DNA from: JADLGJ01 sp031423615
GTDB lineage: Bacteria; Omnitrophota; Gorgyraeia; Zapsychrales; JANLHA01
Assembly (NCBI GenBank): GCA_031423615.1
Contig: JANPFV010000117.1
Coordinates: 1-22,874 of the forward strand
Reading direction: 5' to 3'
DNA: 22,874 nucleotides
Shown: positions 14,365-22,676 of the stretch, piece by piece
Numbering within the stretch: the stretch's first letter is position 1
How the letters are laid out: each line of letters opens with the position of its first letter
Position numbers and translations under genes: made by a program
Notes under the pieces: generated by a model
What the model saw: the letters and a program-made list of their open reading frames with translations, nothing else
Database searches by the model: none
Told to the model about the DNA's origin: nothing

Positions 14365-16097
14365 TATGGCCCGTCCTTTAAAATATAAATCTCCTCGACA
14401 TTATGAAAGGTGCCCAAACTGGTTGGCTTTAAATTCCCGAATTTGTTGCGGACCGCATCCAAGCTGCTATTAAGGACCGTATAAATCAGGGGCAGCTTCT
14501 GCGAAACAATCACTTGAAACTCATCGTAGAGAATTTTGCGTTTGTTCTCATCGAGTTCCTGGACACCTAAGGTAAAAATTTCATCCACCCTCTTCTCCCA
14601 CGCCGTGGCCGGATTCTTTTGCATGGGATACCACATATGCAGTCCGCCCGAGGAGTGCCAAACATTCATGCCAAAATGCGGTTCAATGCCTCCGGTCAAT
14701 CCCAAGACGATGGCGTCCCAGTCAAAAGTCGAATTGAGTTTGGTAACCAGGGTATTAAATTCCAAAGGAAGAAAATTGACCTTCATTCCCAACGATTGCA
14801 AATCATGACGGATGATCGCGGCGATCTGCACCCGTTCGCTATTGCCGGAATTGGTCGCAAGATTAAATTCCACCGTATGCCCGTCGGGATCTTCGATCCA
14901 GCCGTCACCGTTGCGGTCATAGTACCCCGCCTCCCGCAAAATCTTTTTGGCTTGGGCCAGATCGTAATTATAAATTTCGACATGCGGATTATAAAAAAAT
15001 CCAGCGCTCTTACTCATGTCAGAATTCTGCGGATAACCCAGACCGTTCATCAAGATTTCGATCATTTTGGCTTTATCAATCGAGTGCGCTACAGCCTGAC
15101 GGAAATGAATGTCTAAAAACCATTTTGCTTTTATAGGGTTCTGGAAAGGTTTTTTTGTTTTGGGATTAAGACCGGTGTTCTGGTTAAAAACAAGAAAGCT
15201 ACTCCCAAAATCCGGTCCGGAATCATATATTGTAAAGTCACCGCTTTTCTCCTGCGGCTTGGCCAAGGGATATTCAAAACCCCTCAGGCTGATGGCGTCT
15301 ACTTCTCCGTCGAGAAATTTAAGCATCGCGGTGTCCTGACTTTGCACAATAAGATAGACAATACGGTCTAAATAAGGCAGGCGGTCACCTTCTTTTGATT
15401 TTTTCCAATAGAGGGGATTGCGGACCAAAACAAAACGCTCACCGGGACGGTAAGAAGCCAGCTTAAAGGGGCCGGTGCCGACGATCTGGGAGGGCGGCGT
15501 ATCCAGTCCCCAGGTAAAGTTAAATTTCTTTTTGGCGACCGCTTCGGCCAGCTTGTGTTTGGGCAAAATCGACTGGCTCATCCCTTGCAGAAAAGGCGCG
15601 AACTTGACCGGCAAAGTGAACTTGACGGTCAAGTCATCTATTTTCTCGACTTTAAAAATCTTTTTTTCAATCGTAAAAACATCGCGGCTGGAGCTGGGAA
15701 TGTCGTCATTGTAAATCAAATCATTAAAAGTAAACACAACATCGTCGGCGGTAAAGGAAACACCGTCATTCCAAAGGACACCTTTACGCAAATGAAAAAT
15801 CCATGTACGCCCGTCTTCACTGACCTCCCAGCTTTCGGCCAAAGCCGGTTCAACCTTGACGGTCAAAGCGTTAAGGGTGGTCAGACCTTCAAAAATATAT
15901 TTGGTGACGGTCGTGGTGGATGTTTCTTTTGCGGTGATATCATTAAAAGATTTAGGATCCGATGTTGAGGAAAGGACAAGGTTCCCGCCGTAACGCGCGG
16001 GATTGGCCGCCGCTACCGCGGAAAGAAAAAACAAGAGAAATGATGTTAAAAAGAAATGACGAATAAAAACCTTAAGTTTCCGAGGAAAATACGTCAT
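14364..16097 (-). CDS. oppA: Periplasmic solute-binding protein, family 5 (OppA-like)
   Basis: This 577-residue protein captures the substrate and delivers it to OppB/OppC. It has a cleavable signal peptide (hydrophobic 15-30, cut near AVAA-ANP) and no lipobox cysteine, consistent with a soluble periplasmic protein in a diderm cell. Family 5 hallmarks include EGLTTLN, LAESWEVSEDGRTWIFHLRKG (opening the binding core), TADDVVFTF, GTGPFKL and the HFRQAVAHSID helix. A DRNGDGWIEDPDG loop resembles a calcium-type loop and is common in this family. The ligand (peptide or other) cannot be told. The ribosome site is not evident. The gene follows secG by 17 bases. Confidence 0.93.
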   Translation of the reverse strand: MTYFPRKLKVFIRHFFLTSFLLFFLSAVAAANPARYGGNLVLSSTSDPKSFNDITAKETSTTTVTKYIFEGLTTLNALTVKVEPALAESWEVSEDGRTWIFHLRKGVLWNDGVSFTADDVVFTFNDLIYNDDIPSSSRDVFTIEKKIFKVEKIDDLTVKFTLPVKFAPFLQGMSQSILPKHKLAEAVAKKKFNFTWGLDTPPSQIVGTGPFKLASYRPGERFVLVRNPLYWKKSKEGDRLPYLDRIVYLIVQSQDTAMLKFLDGEVDAISLRGFEYPLAKPQEKSGDFTIYDSGPDFGSSFLVFNQNTGLNPKTKKPFQNPIKAKWFLDIHFRQAVAHSIDKAKMIEILMNGLGYPQNSDMSKSAGFFYNPHVEIYNYDLAQAKKILREAGYYDRNGDGWIEDPDGHTVEFNLATNSGNSERVQIAAIIRHDLQSLGMKVNFLPLEFNTLVTKLNSTFDWDAIVLGLTGGIEPHFGMNVWHSSGGLHMWYPMQKNPATAWEKRVDEIFTLGVQELDENKRKILYDEFQVIVSQKLPLIYTVLNSSLDAVRNKFGNLKPTSLGTFHNVEEIYILKDGP

Positions 16098-16114
16098 GGA
16101 ACGATTGGAAATTT

Positions 16115-16528
16115 TTACTTCTTTTCTTCCCCTTGAACCGCGTTAACCACAGCGGCGGGAACCGGAGCGACTACGGTCCCAGCGACTTTTTCTTTTTGGA
16201 CCACGGGAGCCGCCGCCCCATCTGCGGCTTTTTTGTCATCCATCGGGATATTGATTTTAATATCCGGCTTCTTGGTTTTGTCCATTAAGCGTTCCATTAG
16301 CGATTGATCCCGACGAGCCGAAAAATGGGCCAAGGTCAAACTGGTAATGACAAAAAGCACGGCCAAAATACTCGTCGCACGCACCATAAACTCATTGGTC
16401 CGGGCGCCGAACATGGTTTCTGCGGCCGCAAACCCTTCCGTTAAACCTCCGCCCCGGCCAGACTGCATGAGAATGACCGTAACCAGCAACACGCACAGCA
16501 ATGAATGAATAATTAAAACAAATATCAT
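16115..16528 (-). CDS. secG: Protein-export membrane protein SecG
   Basis: This 137-residue subunit of the SecYEG translocon has two membrane helices (about 2-22 and 49-68). They are joined by the conserved glycine-rich loop MQSGRGGGLTEGF (21-33) and AETMFG (36-41). It ends in an extended low-complexity tail rich in Ala, Val, Pro and Lys (about 85-137). SecG proteins are often only 70-110 residues, so the tail is an addition. The position behind pgk and tpiA is a recurring bacterial gene order. The ribosome site is AAGGGAAC before the ATG. Confidence 0.92.
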   Translation of the reverse strand: MIFVLIIHSLLCVLLVTVILMQSGRGGGLTEGFAAAETMFGARTNEFMVRATSILAVLFVITSLTLAHFSARRDQSLMERLMDKTKKPDIKINIPMDDKKAADGAAAPVVQKEKVAGTVVAPVPAAVVNAVQGEEKK

Positions 16529-16597
16529 AGGTTCCCTTTCGTATGGTTCCCTGTCATTCCCGAAACATCTTCACAAAAATCTATCGAGGACAGAAAT

Positions 16598-17362
16598 TTA
16601 TTTTAAAGCTAAACAATTTTTTACAATCGCAGTGAAAGAATCGCTTTTTAAACTGGCGCCGCCGACTAATGCTCCGTCGATGTCGGGCTGGCCCATCAAT
16701 TCGGCCGTATTTTCCGGTTTCACACTTCCGCCATATTGAATGCGGACCTTGTTGGCCACCGCCGCATCATATTTTTTGGTAAGCCAGTCGCGGATAAATT
16801 TGTGCACTTCCTGCGCCTGGGCCGGAGTCGCGGTCTTGCCGGTCCCGATCGCCCACACCGGTTCATAAGCTAAAACAAGACTTTCCACTTCGTCAGCAGT
16901 CAAGTTGGCGAGCGAACCTTCCAGCTGGGTCCTGACCACATCAAATGTTTTGTTCGCTTCCCGTTGGGCCAAAACCTCACCAACACAGACAATTGCCGTC
17001 AACTGATGTTTTTGCGCCGCCTTGATCTTTTTATTAACGGTCAAATCGGTTTCACCGAAAAACTGACGGCGCTCGCTGTGTCCAAGAATAACGTATCCGG
17101 CACCGATAGCCTTAATCATAGGGGCGGAAACTTCACCGGTAAAAGCCCCCGAATCTTCCCAATAAATATTTTGTGCGCCCAATCCTATTCCGCTCTCTAA
17201 TAAAACATCCTGGACTTCAGCCAAAGCGGTAAAAGGCGGGCAAACCACGACGTCTATTTCAGTGACATCGCTCAACGTCCTTTTAAGTTCAGTGACCAAC
17301 TCGACCGCCTCAAAGGACGTCTTAAACATTTTCCAGTTTCCGGCAATAATGATTTTACGCAT
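16598..17362 (-). CDS. tpiA: Triosephosphate isomerase
   Basis: This 254-residue enzyme interconverts dihydroxyacetone phosphate and glyceraldehyde-3-phosphate in glycolysis and gluconeogenesis. All catalytic parts are present: NWKM with Lys11, ILGHSERR with His95, AYEPVWAIGTGK with Glu167 and flexible loop 6, and YGGSVKPEN (210-218) for phosphate binding. It is full length. AAGGAA precedes the ATG. It follows pgk by 19 bases and precedes secG by 69 bases, where I see nothing beyond a short ribosome site. Confidence 0.97.
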   Translation of the reverse strand: MRKIIIAGNWKMFKTSFEAVELVTELKRTLSDVTEIDVVVCPPFTALAEVQDVLLESGIGLGAQNIYWEDSGAFTGEVSAPMIKAIGAGYVILGHSERRQFFGETDLTVNKKIKAAQKHQLTAIVCVGEVLAQREANKTFDVVRTQLEGSLANLTADEVESLVLAYEPVWAIGTGKTATPAQAQEVHKFIRDWLTKKYDAAVANKVRIQYGGSVKPENTAELMGQPDIDGALVGGASLKSDSFTAIVKNCLALK

Positions 17363-17381
17363 AAATTTCCTTTGTCATTCT

Positions 17382-18563
17382 TTATTTGTCCGTTAAGGCG
17401 GCAAGACCAGGAAGTTCTTTGCCTTCCAAAAGTTCCAGTGACGCCCCGCCGCCGGTGGAAATGTGGGTGATGCCGTCTTCACAATGAAACTTCGCGACCG
17501 CCGCGGCGGTGTCTCCCCCGCCTACAATACTGACAACACCGGTCAAATGAGATAAATATTCCGCAATTTCGCGGGTCCCGTCGGAATATTCCTTCACTTC
17601 AAAAACACCCACCGGCCCATTCCACACAACCGTCTTGGCCGTCGCTAAAACCGCCTTAAAAGCCTTGCGCGTTTCCGGCCCGATGTCCACACCCGACCAA
17701 CCCGGTTCAATCTCTTTCACAATTTTGCGCTGCGCCGGATTTTTGAAGTCCTGCACCACTACAAAATCCTGAGACAAAATAATATTCACATTGGCCTTTT
17801 TGGCTTTTTCCAAAATGTCCTTGGCGGTGGCGACTTTATCCGCTTCTAAAAGCGACGTTCCTATTTCTTTGCCTTGCGATTTTAAAAAAGTATAAGCCAT
17901 GCCGCCGCCGATGATAATCGAATTAACCTTAGGCAGCATATTTTCAATCAGGGCGATTTTATCCGACACCTTGGCTCCGCCGAGAATGATGACAAACGGC
18001 TTGGCAGGATGATGGATGGCCCGGCCCAGATATTGGATTTCTTTTTCGAGAAGAAAACCGGCCGCGGATTTAAGATATTTTGTGACGCCGTAAGTCGAAG
18101 CATGCGCTCGATGGGACGTGCCGAAGGCATCATTAACAAAAACGTCTCCCAAAGAAGCCAGTTTTTTAGCGAACTCGGGATCATTCTTGGTTTCCTCTTT
18201 GTGAAAACGCAGGTTCTCAAGAAGAATGACTTTTTCTTGGCTTGTTTCAACCTCTTTCTTGACGTTTTCCCCGACGCAATCCTTGGTACAAAGGACTTTT
18301 TGACCCAGAAGTTTTTCGAGTTGTTGTCCTACGGGCGCAAGTCTTTGGTCTTCAACAACTTGTCCTTCCGGACGACCCAAATGACTCATTAAAATAACTT
18401 TTGCGGCCCCGCCCTTAATTATATATTGAATCGTCGGCAAAGCTTCCCGGATACGGCGGTCATCGGTGATATGGAGTTTGTCATCGAGAGGAACATTAAA
18501 ATCAACGCGGACCAAAACTTTCTTACCCTTGACATCAATATCTTTAACCGTAAGTTTGTTCAT
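17382..18563 (-). CDS. pgk: Phosphoglycerate kinase
   Basis: I start the gene at the ATG of 18561-18563 (393 residues), because AAGGAAGAG lies just upstream and MNKLTVKDIDVKGKK is the usual N-terminus. An in-frame ATG ten codons earlier is poorer. The enzyme transfers phosphate between 1,3-bisphosphoglycerate and ADP. Motifs are RVDFNVP (19-25), SHLGRP (60-65), LLENLRFHKEE (114-124), VNDAFGTSHRAHAS (143-156), GGAKVSDK (195-202), the nucleotide-binding GGGDTAAA (348-355) and STGGGASLELLEG (369-381). It is the first gene behind the strong promoter at 18676-18703. Confidence 0.97.
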   Translation of the reverse strand: MNKLTVKDIDVKGKKVLVRVDFNVPLDDKLHITDDRRIREALPTIQYIIKGGAAKVILMSHLGRPEGQVVEDQRLAPVGQQLEKLLGQKVLCTKDCVGENVKKEVETSQEKVILLENLRFHKEETKNDPEFAKKLASLGDVFVNDAFGTSHRAHASTYGVTKYLKSAAGFLLEKEIQYLGRAIHHPAKPFVIILGGAKVSDKIALIENMLPKVNSIIIGGGMAYTFLKSQGKEIGTSLLEADKVATAKDILEKAKKANVNIILSQDFVVVQDFKNPAQRKIVKEIEPGWSGVDIGPETRKAFKAVLATAKTVVWNGPVGVFEVKEYSDGTREIAEYLSHLTGVVSIVGGGDTAAAVAKFHCEDGITHISTGGGASLELLEGKELPGLAALTDK

Positions 18564-18675
18564 TGTTCTCTTCCTTAATAAAGCCGTGTGCAAGTTTTGA
18601 TCTATCGTTATGATTGATGCTTGCGGCGCGTTTAATATATTGTGTTAATCCAATTTCCGGCGCAAGAATTCCAAT

Positions 18676-18703
18676 ATTATACGTAAGAAGCCGGTTTTGT
18701 CAA
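18676..18703 (-). promoter_or_regulatory. Near-consensus sigma-70 promoter for pgk-tpiA-secG and downstream genes
   Basis: On the minus strand a perfect TTGACA (18698-18703) and a perfect TATAAT (18676-18681) are separated by 16 bases, in the intergenic gap just upstream of pgk. Transcription would start near 18669, giving a leader of about 105 bases. The leader contains a 6-bp CTTGCG/CGCAAG inverted pair with a wide loop, too weak to call a structure. The match suggests strong housekeeping expression. Confidence 0.85.
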
Positions 18704-18728
18704 TGAAGCCGAGGAGGGAATTTTAGCC

Positions 18729-21700
18729 TTAAGAAGGGGTAACATTCGCCAACATTTTTATCTGTCCAAGGATAGGCAAGGTTCGAACATTGACGGCCTG
18801 AATCTTTGTCACCACAGGATAAAGTCCTTGAATATTAATATTTTCCCAATCTTGATCAGCCAGCGGCAAAGGCACACCACGGCCATCCCGTTTGATCTGT
18901 AAATTTAAAAGCGAGGGATCGAAATTGATACCGCCCAAAGGATCCGCTTTCTGGCCACCACCCTTAGCAGAGAAAAGTGAGCTTTCCGCGAAATCTTTAG
19001 ATGATAAATCCTTCTCCAGTTTCAGCGCCCCGACTGCGCTCGACGCAATGAGGGCACTGGATGCGGCATCCCTTCCATAATGAGAGGCAATCTTCCTCTG
19101 AAGAAACGCATATTTAGAATGCAGATTAGCCGCCCGAGTCATTACGCCTATAATTTTGTTTTGCCTATCGACATCCGGTAACTTAAATCCCTCTCTCGTA
19201 AACACCATGCCATCGTCCCGGATCAAAAAATAACTCGGTTCATCATCTCCTGCTCCTGTATCCTCAATAGACAAAAATGTCTCTCCACCATAAAAATTTT
19301 CAAAGAAATTGTAATCTTGTCCGAGCATTGCTTGCATGGTTTCCTTAAAATTAACATTCTCCGTGGGAGAGTATATCTGGGGGAGGTTTGCCACACTAAA
19401 ATTGTCAGGCAACCCCGCAGCTTGTAATTCCGCCGCTGAAATCAGTGTTGAACTGGCCGCATCAAGTGGATCCAATGTCTTTCTTCTTAATTGCGTCCTC
19501 GGAATATTTAAAACCACGGGAACAATCTTGTTGTCTTCCTCTACGGAGCGTGAAGCAACCTCGCTCGAAACTTTAAAAATCCGCAAATCTTTCTGCGGCC
19601 CCAGCTCCCTGACTTCCACGTGCTCCCCCCCGGAAATAGAAATCGCGACAGCGGAAAGCGGGACTTTCCTTTCCGCTTCTTGGGCCACAGCCTGTGCCAC
19701 ATCCCTCAGCAGATCAACGTTCAATTCTTCCAAATTCCGGCCCAAAACCAAATCCGTCAACACCTCGCCAGCGGCTGTTTTCCCGGCGGCGGCAAGATGA
19801 TCCTTTATCGTTTCCGTTCTAATATTGTAAATCTTCGTCAAAATAAGATTGAGCAAAGCGCCAAAAGCTTTTTTTCCGGCGGTTATCTCCTCGGGACTGG
19901 CGATAAAATCACTCAAAGTTCTTAACTGTTGCGCCGCGTCCATTAATTCCCTTTCCGGACGTTTTAAGAATTCAAAAACGCCGCCGCGCAAAGAAAAAAG
20001 CTGACTATAAAGTTGTTCTAAAGCTTCCCGGGCCGCTAAGAATTTATTAATCTCCTCTATGGTTAATGTCATAATTTTAATAAAATCATCTGCTACTAAT
20101 TGAGAATGCTGGGTTGCTACCAATTCCGTATAAAAATCTACCATCACTTGTGCCCCCTCAGGGTCGTTTACTCCATATTGTTCATCTATTATGTGCGACG
20201 GATTTCGATATCCTTCCCAAATCATTTTGTCAACCAACTCCTTTTTAAAGAATCTAAAATCATCTTGTTTCTTGTTCGCAACGATAAGTCGGGCCAAGTC
20301 CAGGGCCTTGACTTTTAAGGGGGCTTCTATATCCGGAAAATGTTCGGCCATTTCTTGTCCCGTCATTTTCGAAATATCACGGCTGGCAATATCAGGCTGG
20401 GTTAAAAATGCATAAAGAACCGCAATTTTCCCTTTATTTAAACTAAATTCTCCCTCAGGATTCTCGTCCATATAGCCTTCGAAATAAAAAGCATCGCGGG
20501 GGCCCAAATGGGTCACCAATTCATCATTTGTGTGGAGTCCTTGTCTTAGCTCATCTATCTTCGCGGCAAGCTCAAACGGAGTTGCGGCACTGTTGGAATC
20601 CGGATTAATGGCGTCGCCTGAGTCGCTGTATCGATTGTATAAAGAGCTGGAAGAAGAAAAGGCTTGAGTTTCCGCCCTGTTTTCCAAAGCGCTGGATGAT
20701 ACAAGGGCGATTTGGTTTTCCGCCTTGTCGATTGTGAGCCCTACAGCATTTAATGCGGAAGAACTCTTGTCAAACCTCACCTTGGGGTCCCATCGCAATC
20801 CTCCCGAGAAATATTTTCTCGGAATGGGGTCGTCCGTGCCGTTGGATTCTTCTTTAATAACGTTGTAAGCGCCTTTTTTAAAGGCTTGTAAATATTGGTC
20901 GTAAACTTTTTGCTTGATGTCTTTGACGTCGCTTTCTACACCGGCCACTTTTGATTTATCGGCGTAGATACGGCCAAGTAAAGAATCCTTGAGGGCTTTT
21001 TTGTACCAGGTAGCGAGAATGACGGATTGATAAACTTGCCGGGTTTGGGCAAAGTTTTTGCCGGTGTTGACTTCTTCGACGAGCTTAGGCAAAATCATTT
21101 CGTGAAAGACGGCAGTGGATAATTTGCTTACGTCATTAGATGAAAAAGTAGGGACAGTCCCTACTTTTTCTATTTTGACATCAAGTGCAGTTCCTTTATC
21201 ACCAGGGACAGTCCCCTGTAAAGCGGGGACAGACCCTTTGGATGACCCTTGTAAAGCGGGGACAGACCCATTGGGTGACACTTGTAAAACGGGGACAGAC
21301 CCTTTGGATGACACTTGTAAAGCGGGGACAGTCCCTTTAAAAGACACTTGAGATGACAAATGGTAATCCTCATCCAACATCACCGTAAGCTTGCTCTCGG
21401 TAATGTAAGCAAAGCCGTCTTTTTCAACAACCGTTGCAGCGTCGGGAACGATCCAGACTTTGTTGAATGTACTTAAAGGAATATCGGTTGTGCCGAATTG
21501 TTTTTTGGCACGGACTTTGACTTCTTTCCAAAACTTTTGTCCCAGCTCTTTATCGGGATTAGTCAACGAAGAAGCCAGTTGCTTTAAGATATAATCCTGC
21601 TCCAGCATTTGCCGGCCCATTTCGGTTTGGCCCAAGGCGTCGGGAATGATGCGGTCTTTTTCGTAAGGCGAAAGATTGACCCACGCGTCTTTGTCGGGAA

Positions 21701-21980
21701 TAGTCATGGACGCGAGGAAATATTTTATGAGTTTGGTGCTTTCGACTTTGAGCAAATCATTATTGATCTTATCCTGCCCGCGATCGACGATGAAATCAAA
21801 CAAAAGCGGATTTTCCGGATGGACGGTCATTCCACGCAAAACCGGCGGCTGAAAAACCGGGGTGAGCCACACCATTTGCCCGGGAGCGGGCAACATCTGC
21901 GCTCCGGATGGCGTGACGACCATCGGGCAACCAAAAGTTACGACCAAAACAGCGCTTATCCATTTTTGGTAGAATTTCAT
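18729..21980 (-). CDS. Large secreted protein with Omnitrophota-type N- and C-terminal regions
   Basis: This 1083-residue protein has a signal peptide (hydrophobic 8-22, likely cut near PSGA-QM at 27-28). Residues 30-200 carry a conserved-looking block (LTPVFQPPVLRGMTVHPENP, then FIVDRGQ and LSPYEKDRIIPDALGQTEMG) that I associate with large secreted proteins of Omnitrophota. Residues 212-255 are four 11-residue repeats (VSSKGSVPALQ type), and 256-280 are decayed copies. About 285-380 continues the N-terminal domain (FHEMILPKLVEEVNTGKNF, YLQAFKKGAYNVIKEE). Linkers rich in Ser and Ala (406-450, 840-855, 972-985) separate an alpha-helical middle. The end (1016-1062, GGINFDP..LNLQIKRDGRGVPLPL) is another recurring block. 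The function is unknown and I see no catalytic motif. It starts 5 bases after the vapC stop without a clear ribosome site. Confidence 0.85.
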   Translation of the reverse strand: MKFYQKWISAVLVVTFGCPMVVTPSGAQMLPAPGQMVWLTPVFQPPVLRGMTVHPENPLLFDFIVDRGQDKINNDLLKVESTKLIKYFLASMTIPDKDAWVNLSPYEKDRIIPDALGQTEMGRQMLEQDYILKQLASSLTNPDKELGQKFWKEVKVRAKKQFGTTDIPLSTFNKVWIVPDAATVVEKDGFAYITESKLTVMLDEDYHLSSQVSFKGTVPALQVSSKGSVPVLQVSPNGSVPALQGSSKGSVPALQGTVPGDKGTALDVKIEKVGTVPTFSSNDVSKLSTAVFHEMILPKLVEEVNTGKNFAQTRQVYQSVILATWYKKALKDSLLGRIYADKSKVAGVESDVKDIKQKVYDQYLQAFKKGAYNVIKEESNGTDDPIPRKYFSGGLRWDPKVRFDKSSSALNAVGLTIDKAENQIALVSSSALENRAETQAFSSSSSLYNRYSDSGDAINPDSNSAATPFELAAKIDELRQGLHTNDELVTHLGPRDAFYFEGYMDENPEGEFSLNKGKIAVLYAFLTQPDIASRDISKMTGQEMAEHFPDIEAPLKVKALDLARLIVANKKQDDFRFFKKELVDKMIWEGYRNPSHIIDEQYGVNDPEGAQVMVDFYTELVATQHSQLVADDFIKIMTLTIEEINKFLAAREALEQLYSQLFSLRGGVFEFLKRPERELMDAAQQLRTLSDFIASPEEITAGKKAFGALLNLILTKIYNIRTETIKDHLAAAGKTAAGEVLTDLVLGRNLEELNVDLLRDVAQAVAQEAERKVPLSAVAISISGGEHVEVRELGPQKDLRIFKVSSEVASRSVEEDNKIVPVVLNIPRTQLRRKTLDPLDAASSTLISAAELQAAGLPDNFSVANLPQIYSPTENVNFKETMQAMLGQDYNFFENFYGGETFLSIEDTGAGDDEPSYFLIRDDGMVFTREGFKLPDVDRQNKIIGVMTRAANLHSKYAFLQRKIASHYGRDAASSALIASSAVGALKLEKDLSSKDFAESSLFSAKGGGQKADPLGGINFDPSLLNLQIKRDGRGVPLPLADQDWENINIQGLYPVVTKIQAVNVRTLPILGQIKMLANVTPS
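21142..21170. repeat. 29-base perfect palindrome inside the large gene
   Basis: Arms GAAAAAGTAGGGAC (21142-21155) and GTCCCTACTTTTTC (21157-21170) are exact reverse complements around a single A. The palindrome is read in frame as EKVGTVPTF. Its core GGGACAGTCCC is the same as in the neighbouring 33-bp repeats, so both look like copies of one palindromic element. Confidence 0.85.
21216..21347 (-). repeat. Four 33-bp tandem repeats encoding an 11-residue unit
   Basis: GGGGACAG recurs at 21225, 21258, 21291 and 21324, exactly 33 bases apart. The four units encode VSFKGTVPALQ, VSSKGSVPVLQ, VSPNGSVPALQ and GSSKGSVPALQ (residues 212-255). The copy at 21325-21335 keeps the palindrome GGGAC-A-GTCCC; in three others GTCCC has become GACCC. 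A degenerate copy lies at 21203-21218. No spacers separate the units, so this is not a CRISPR. Confidence 0.9.
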
Positions 21981-21985
21981 ATTTT

Positions 21986-22429
21986 CTATTTAACCGTCAC
22001 TACCGCTAAACCGTGGCGCTGACAATACGCAATCATTTTTACATCGGCGGTCATCAGCGCAGCATGAATGGTCTTGGCTGTTGTCAAAATCAATCGATCC
22101 GCTGGATCTCCATGCACATCGTCACCCATTTGCGTGCTTTCCAACATGATGTCGGTGGTTAATGGTTCTAATGAAAGCCCCTGCCTTTTAAATGACTCTT
22201 TAACCCACTGCGAGACATCCTGCGACAAAGTGAGTCGTTTTTTAGCAACCAGCATCCCCAACTCCCAGACTGAAATGGCACAGAGGCGCAAAGCATCTCG
22301 CCGAGCATATTGTTCAATCACCCGTAAATATTCCTTCCGGTTAATCTCATCGCTCCCATTCATCAACCAAATCCATACGTGAGTGTCGAGCAGTAAATAT
22401 TTGGATTTAGCGGTCGTTTTTTTGGGCAT
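21986..22429 (-). CDS. vapC: VapC-type PIN-domain toxin ribonuclease
   Basis: This is a 147-residue PIN-domain protein. The acidic site is complete: Asp15 in LLLDTHVWIWL (12-22), Glu56 in SVWELG (53-58), Asp108 and Asp111 in GDPADRLI (107-114), and Asp129 in MTADVKMIAYC. VapC toxins are metal-dependent RNases that cut tRNA or rRNA. The start at 22429 has GGAG 7 bases upstream and overlaps the antitoxin gene by 23 bases. A basic 10-residue N-terminal extension (PKKTTAKSK) precedes the domain. It is the second gene of the pair and runs directly into the large secreted-protein gene. Confidence 0.9.
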   Translation of the reverse strand: MPKKTTAKSKYLLLDTHVWIWLMNGSDEINRKEYLRVIEQYARRDALRLCAISVWELGMLVAKKRLTLSQDVSQWVKESFKRQGLSLEPLTTDIMLESTQMGDDVHGDPADRLILTTAKTIHAALMTADVKMIAYCQRHGLAVVTVK

Positions 22430-22643
22430 CCCAAAGCTCCTCTACAGAAGAGATAATATCTCCTTTAACAACAACGGAGCCTTTAAGAGCTCCAAATAAT
22501 GATTCTTTTGTTTTCGCCGTAATGCCCACCAATTTAATAATCGGCTTCCCGTATTTTGTCACAATCACTTCCCGGTGATGCTTATGAACATCATCCATGA
22601 TCTTGAGACACTGCGCTTTAAATTTTCCGGCGGCAATCAACAT
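22407..22643 (-). CDS. vapB: Phd/YefM-family antitoxin of the vapC pair
   Basis: This is a 78-residue protein. Its first 45 residues (AAGKFKAQCLKIMDDV, then VIVTKYGKPIIKLV) match the DNA-binding fold of Phd/YefM antitoxins. The tail FGALKGSVVVKGDIISSVEELWDA is the toxin-binding end typical of antitoxins paired with PIN toxins. It should bind VapC and repress its own promoter. A strong ribosome site (AAGGAG) precedes the ATG by 8 bases. It is intact, so the pair may be active. The symbol vapB is used for function; the fold is Phd/YefM. Confidence 0.9.
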   Translation of the reverse strand: MLIAAGKFKAQCLKIMDDVHKHHREVIVTKYGKPIIKLVGITAKTKESLFGALKGSVVVKGDIISSVEELWDAQKNDR

Positions 22644-22676
22644 AACGTTTTCTCCTTTTTTGTCTATCTTGCCCCA

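Noticed and set aside
14619..15116. 165-codon plus-strand frame opposite oppA
   Set aside because: It is antisense to a clear family 5 binding protein and looks like a shadow frame.
18564..18593. Longer pgk start, 10 codons upstream
   Set aside because: The ATG at 18563 has AAGGAAGAG just upstream and gives the normal family N-terminus.
18620..18666. Structured leader or riboswitch before pgk
   Set aside because: Only a 6-bp CTTGCG/CGCAAG pair with a wide loop is present; no known riboswitch core is visible.
21216..21347. 33-bp repeat as a CRISPR array
   Set aside because: Units are contiguous with no unique spacers, are imperfect, and are read in frame inside a larger gene.
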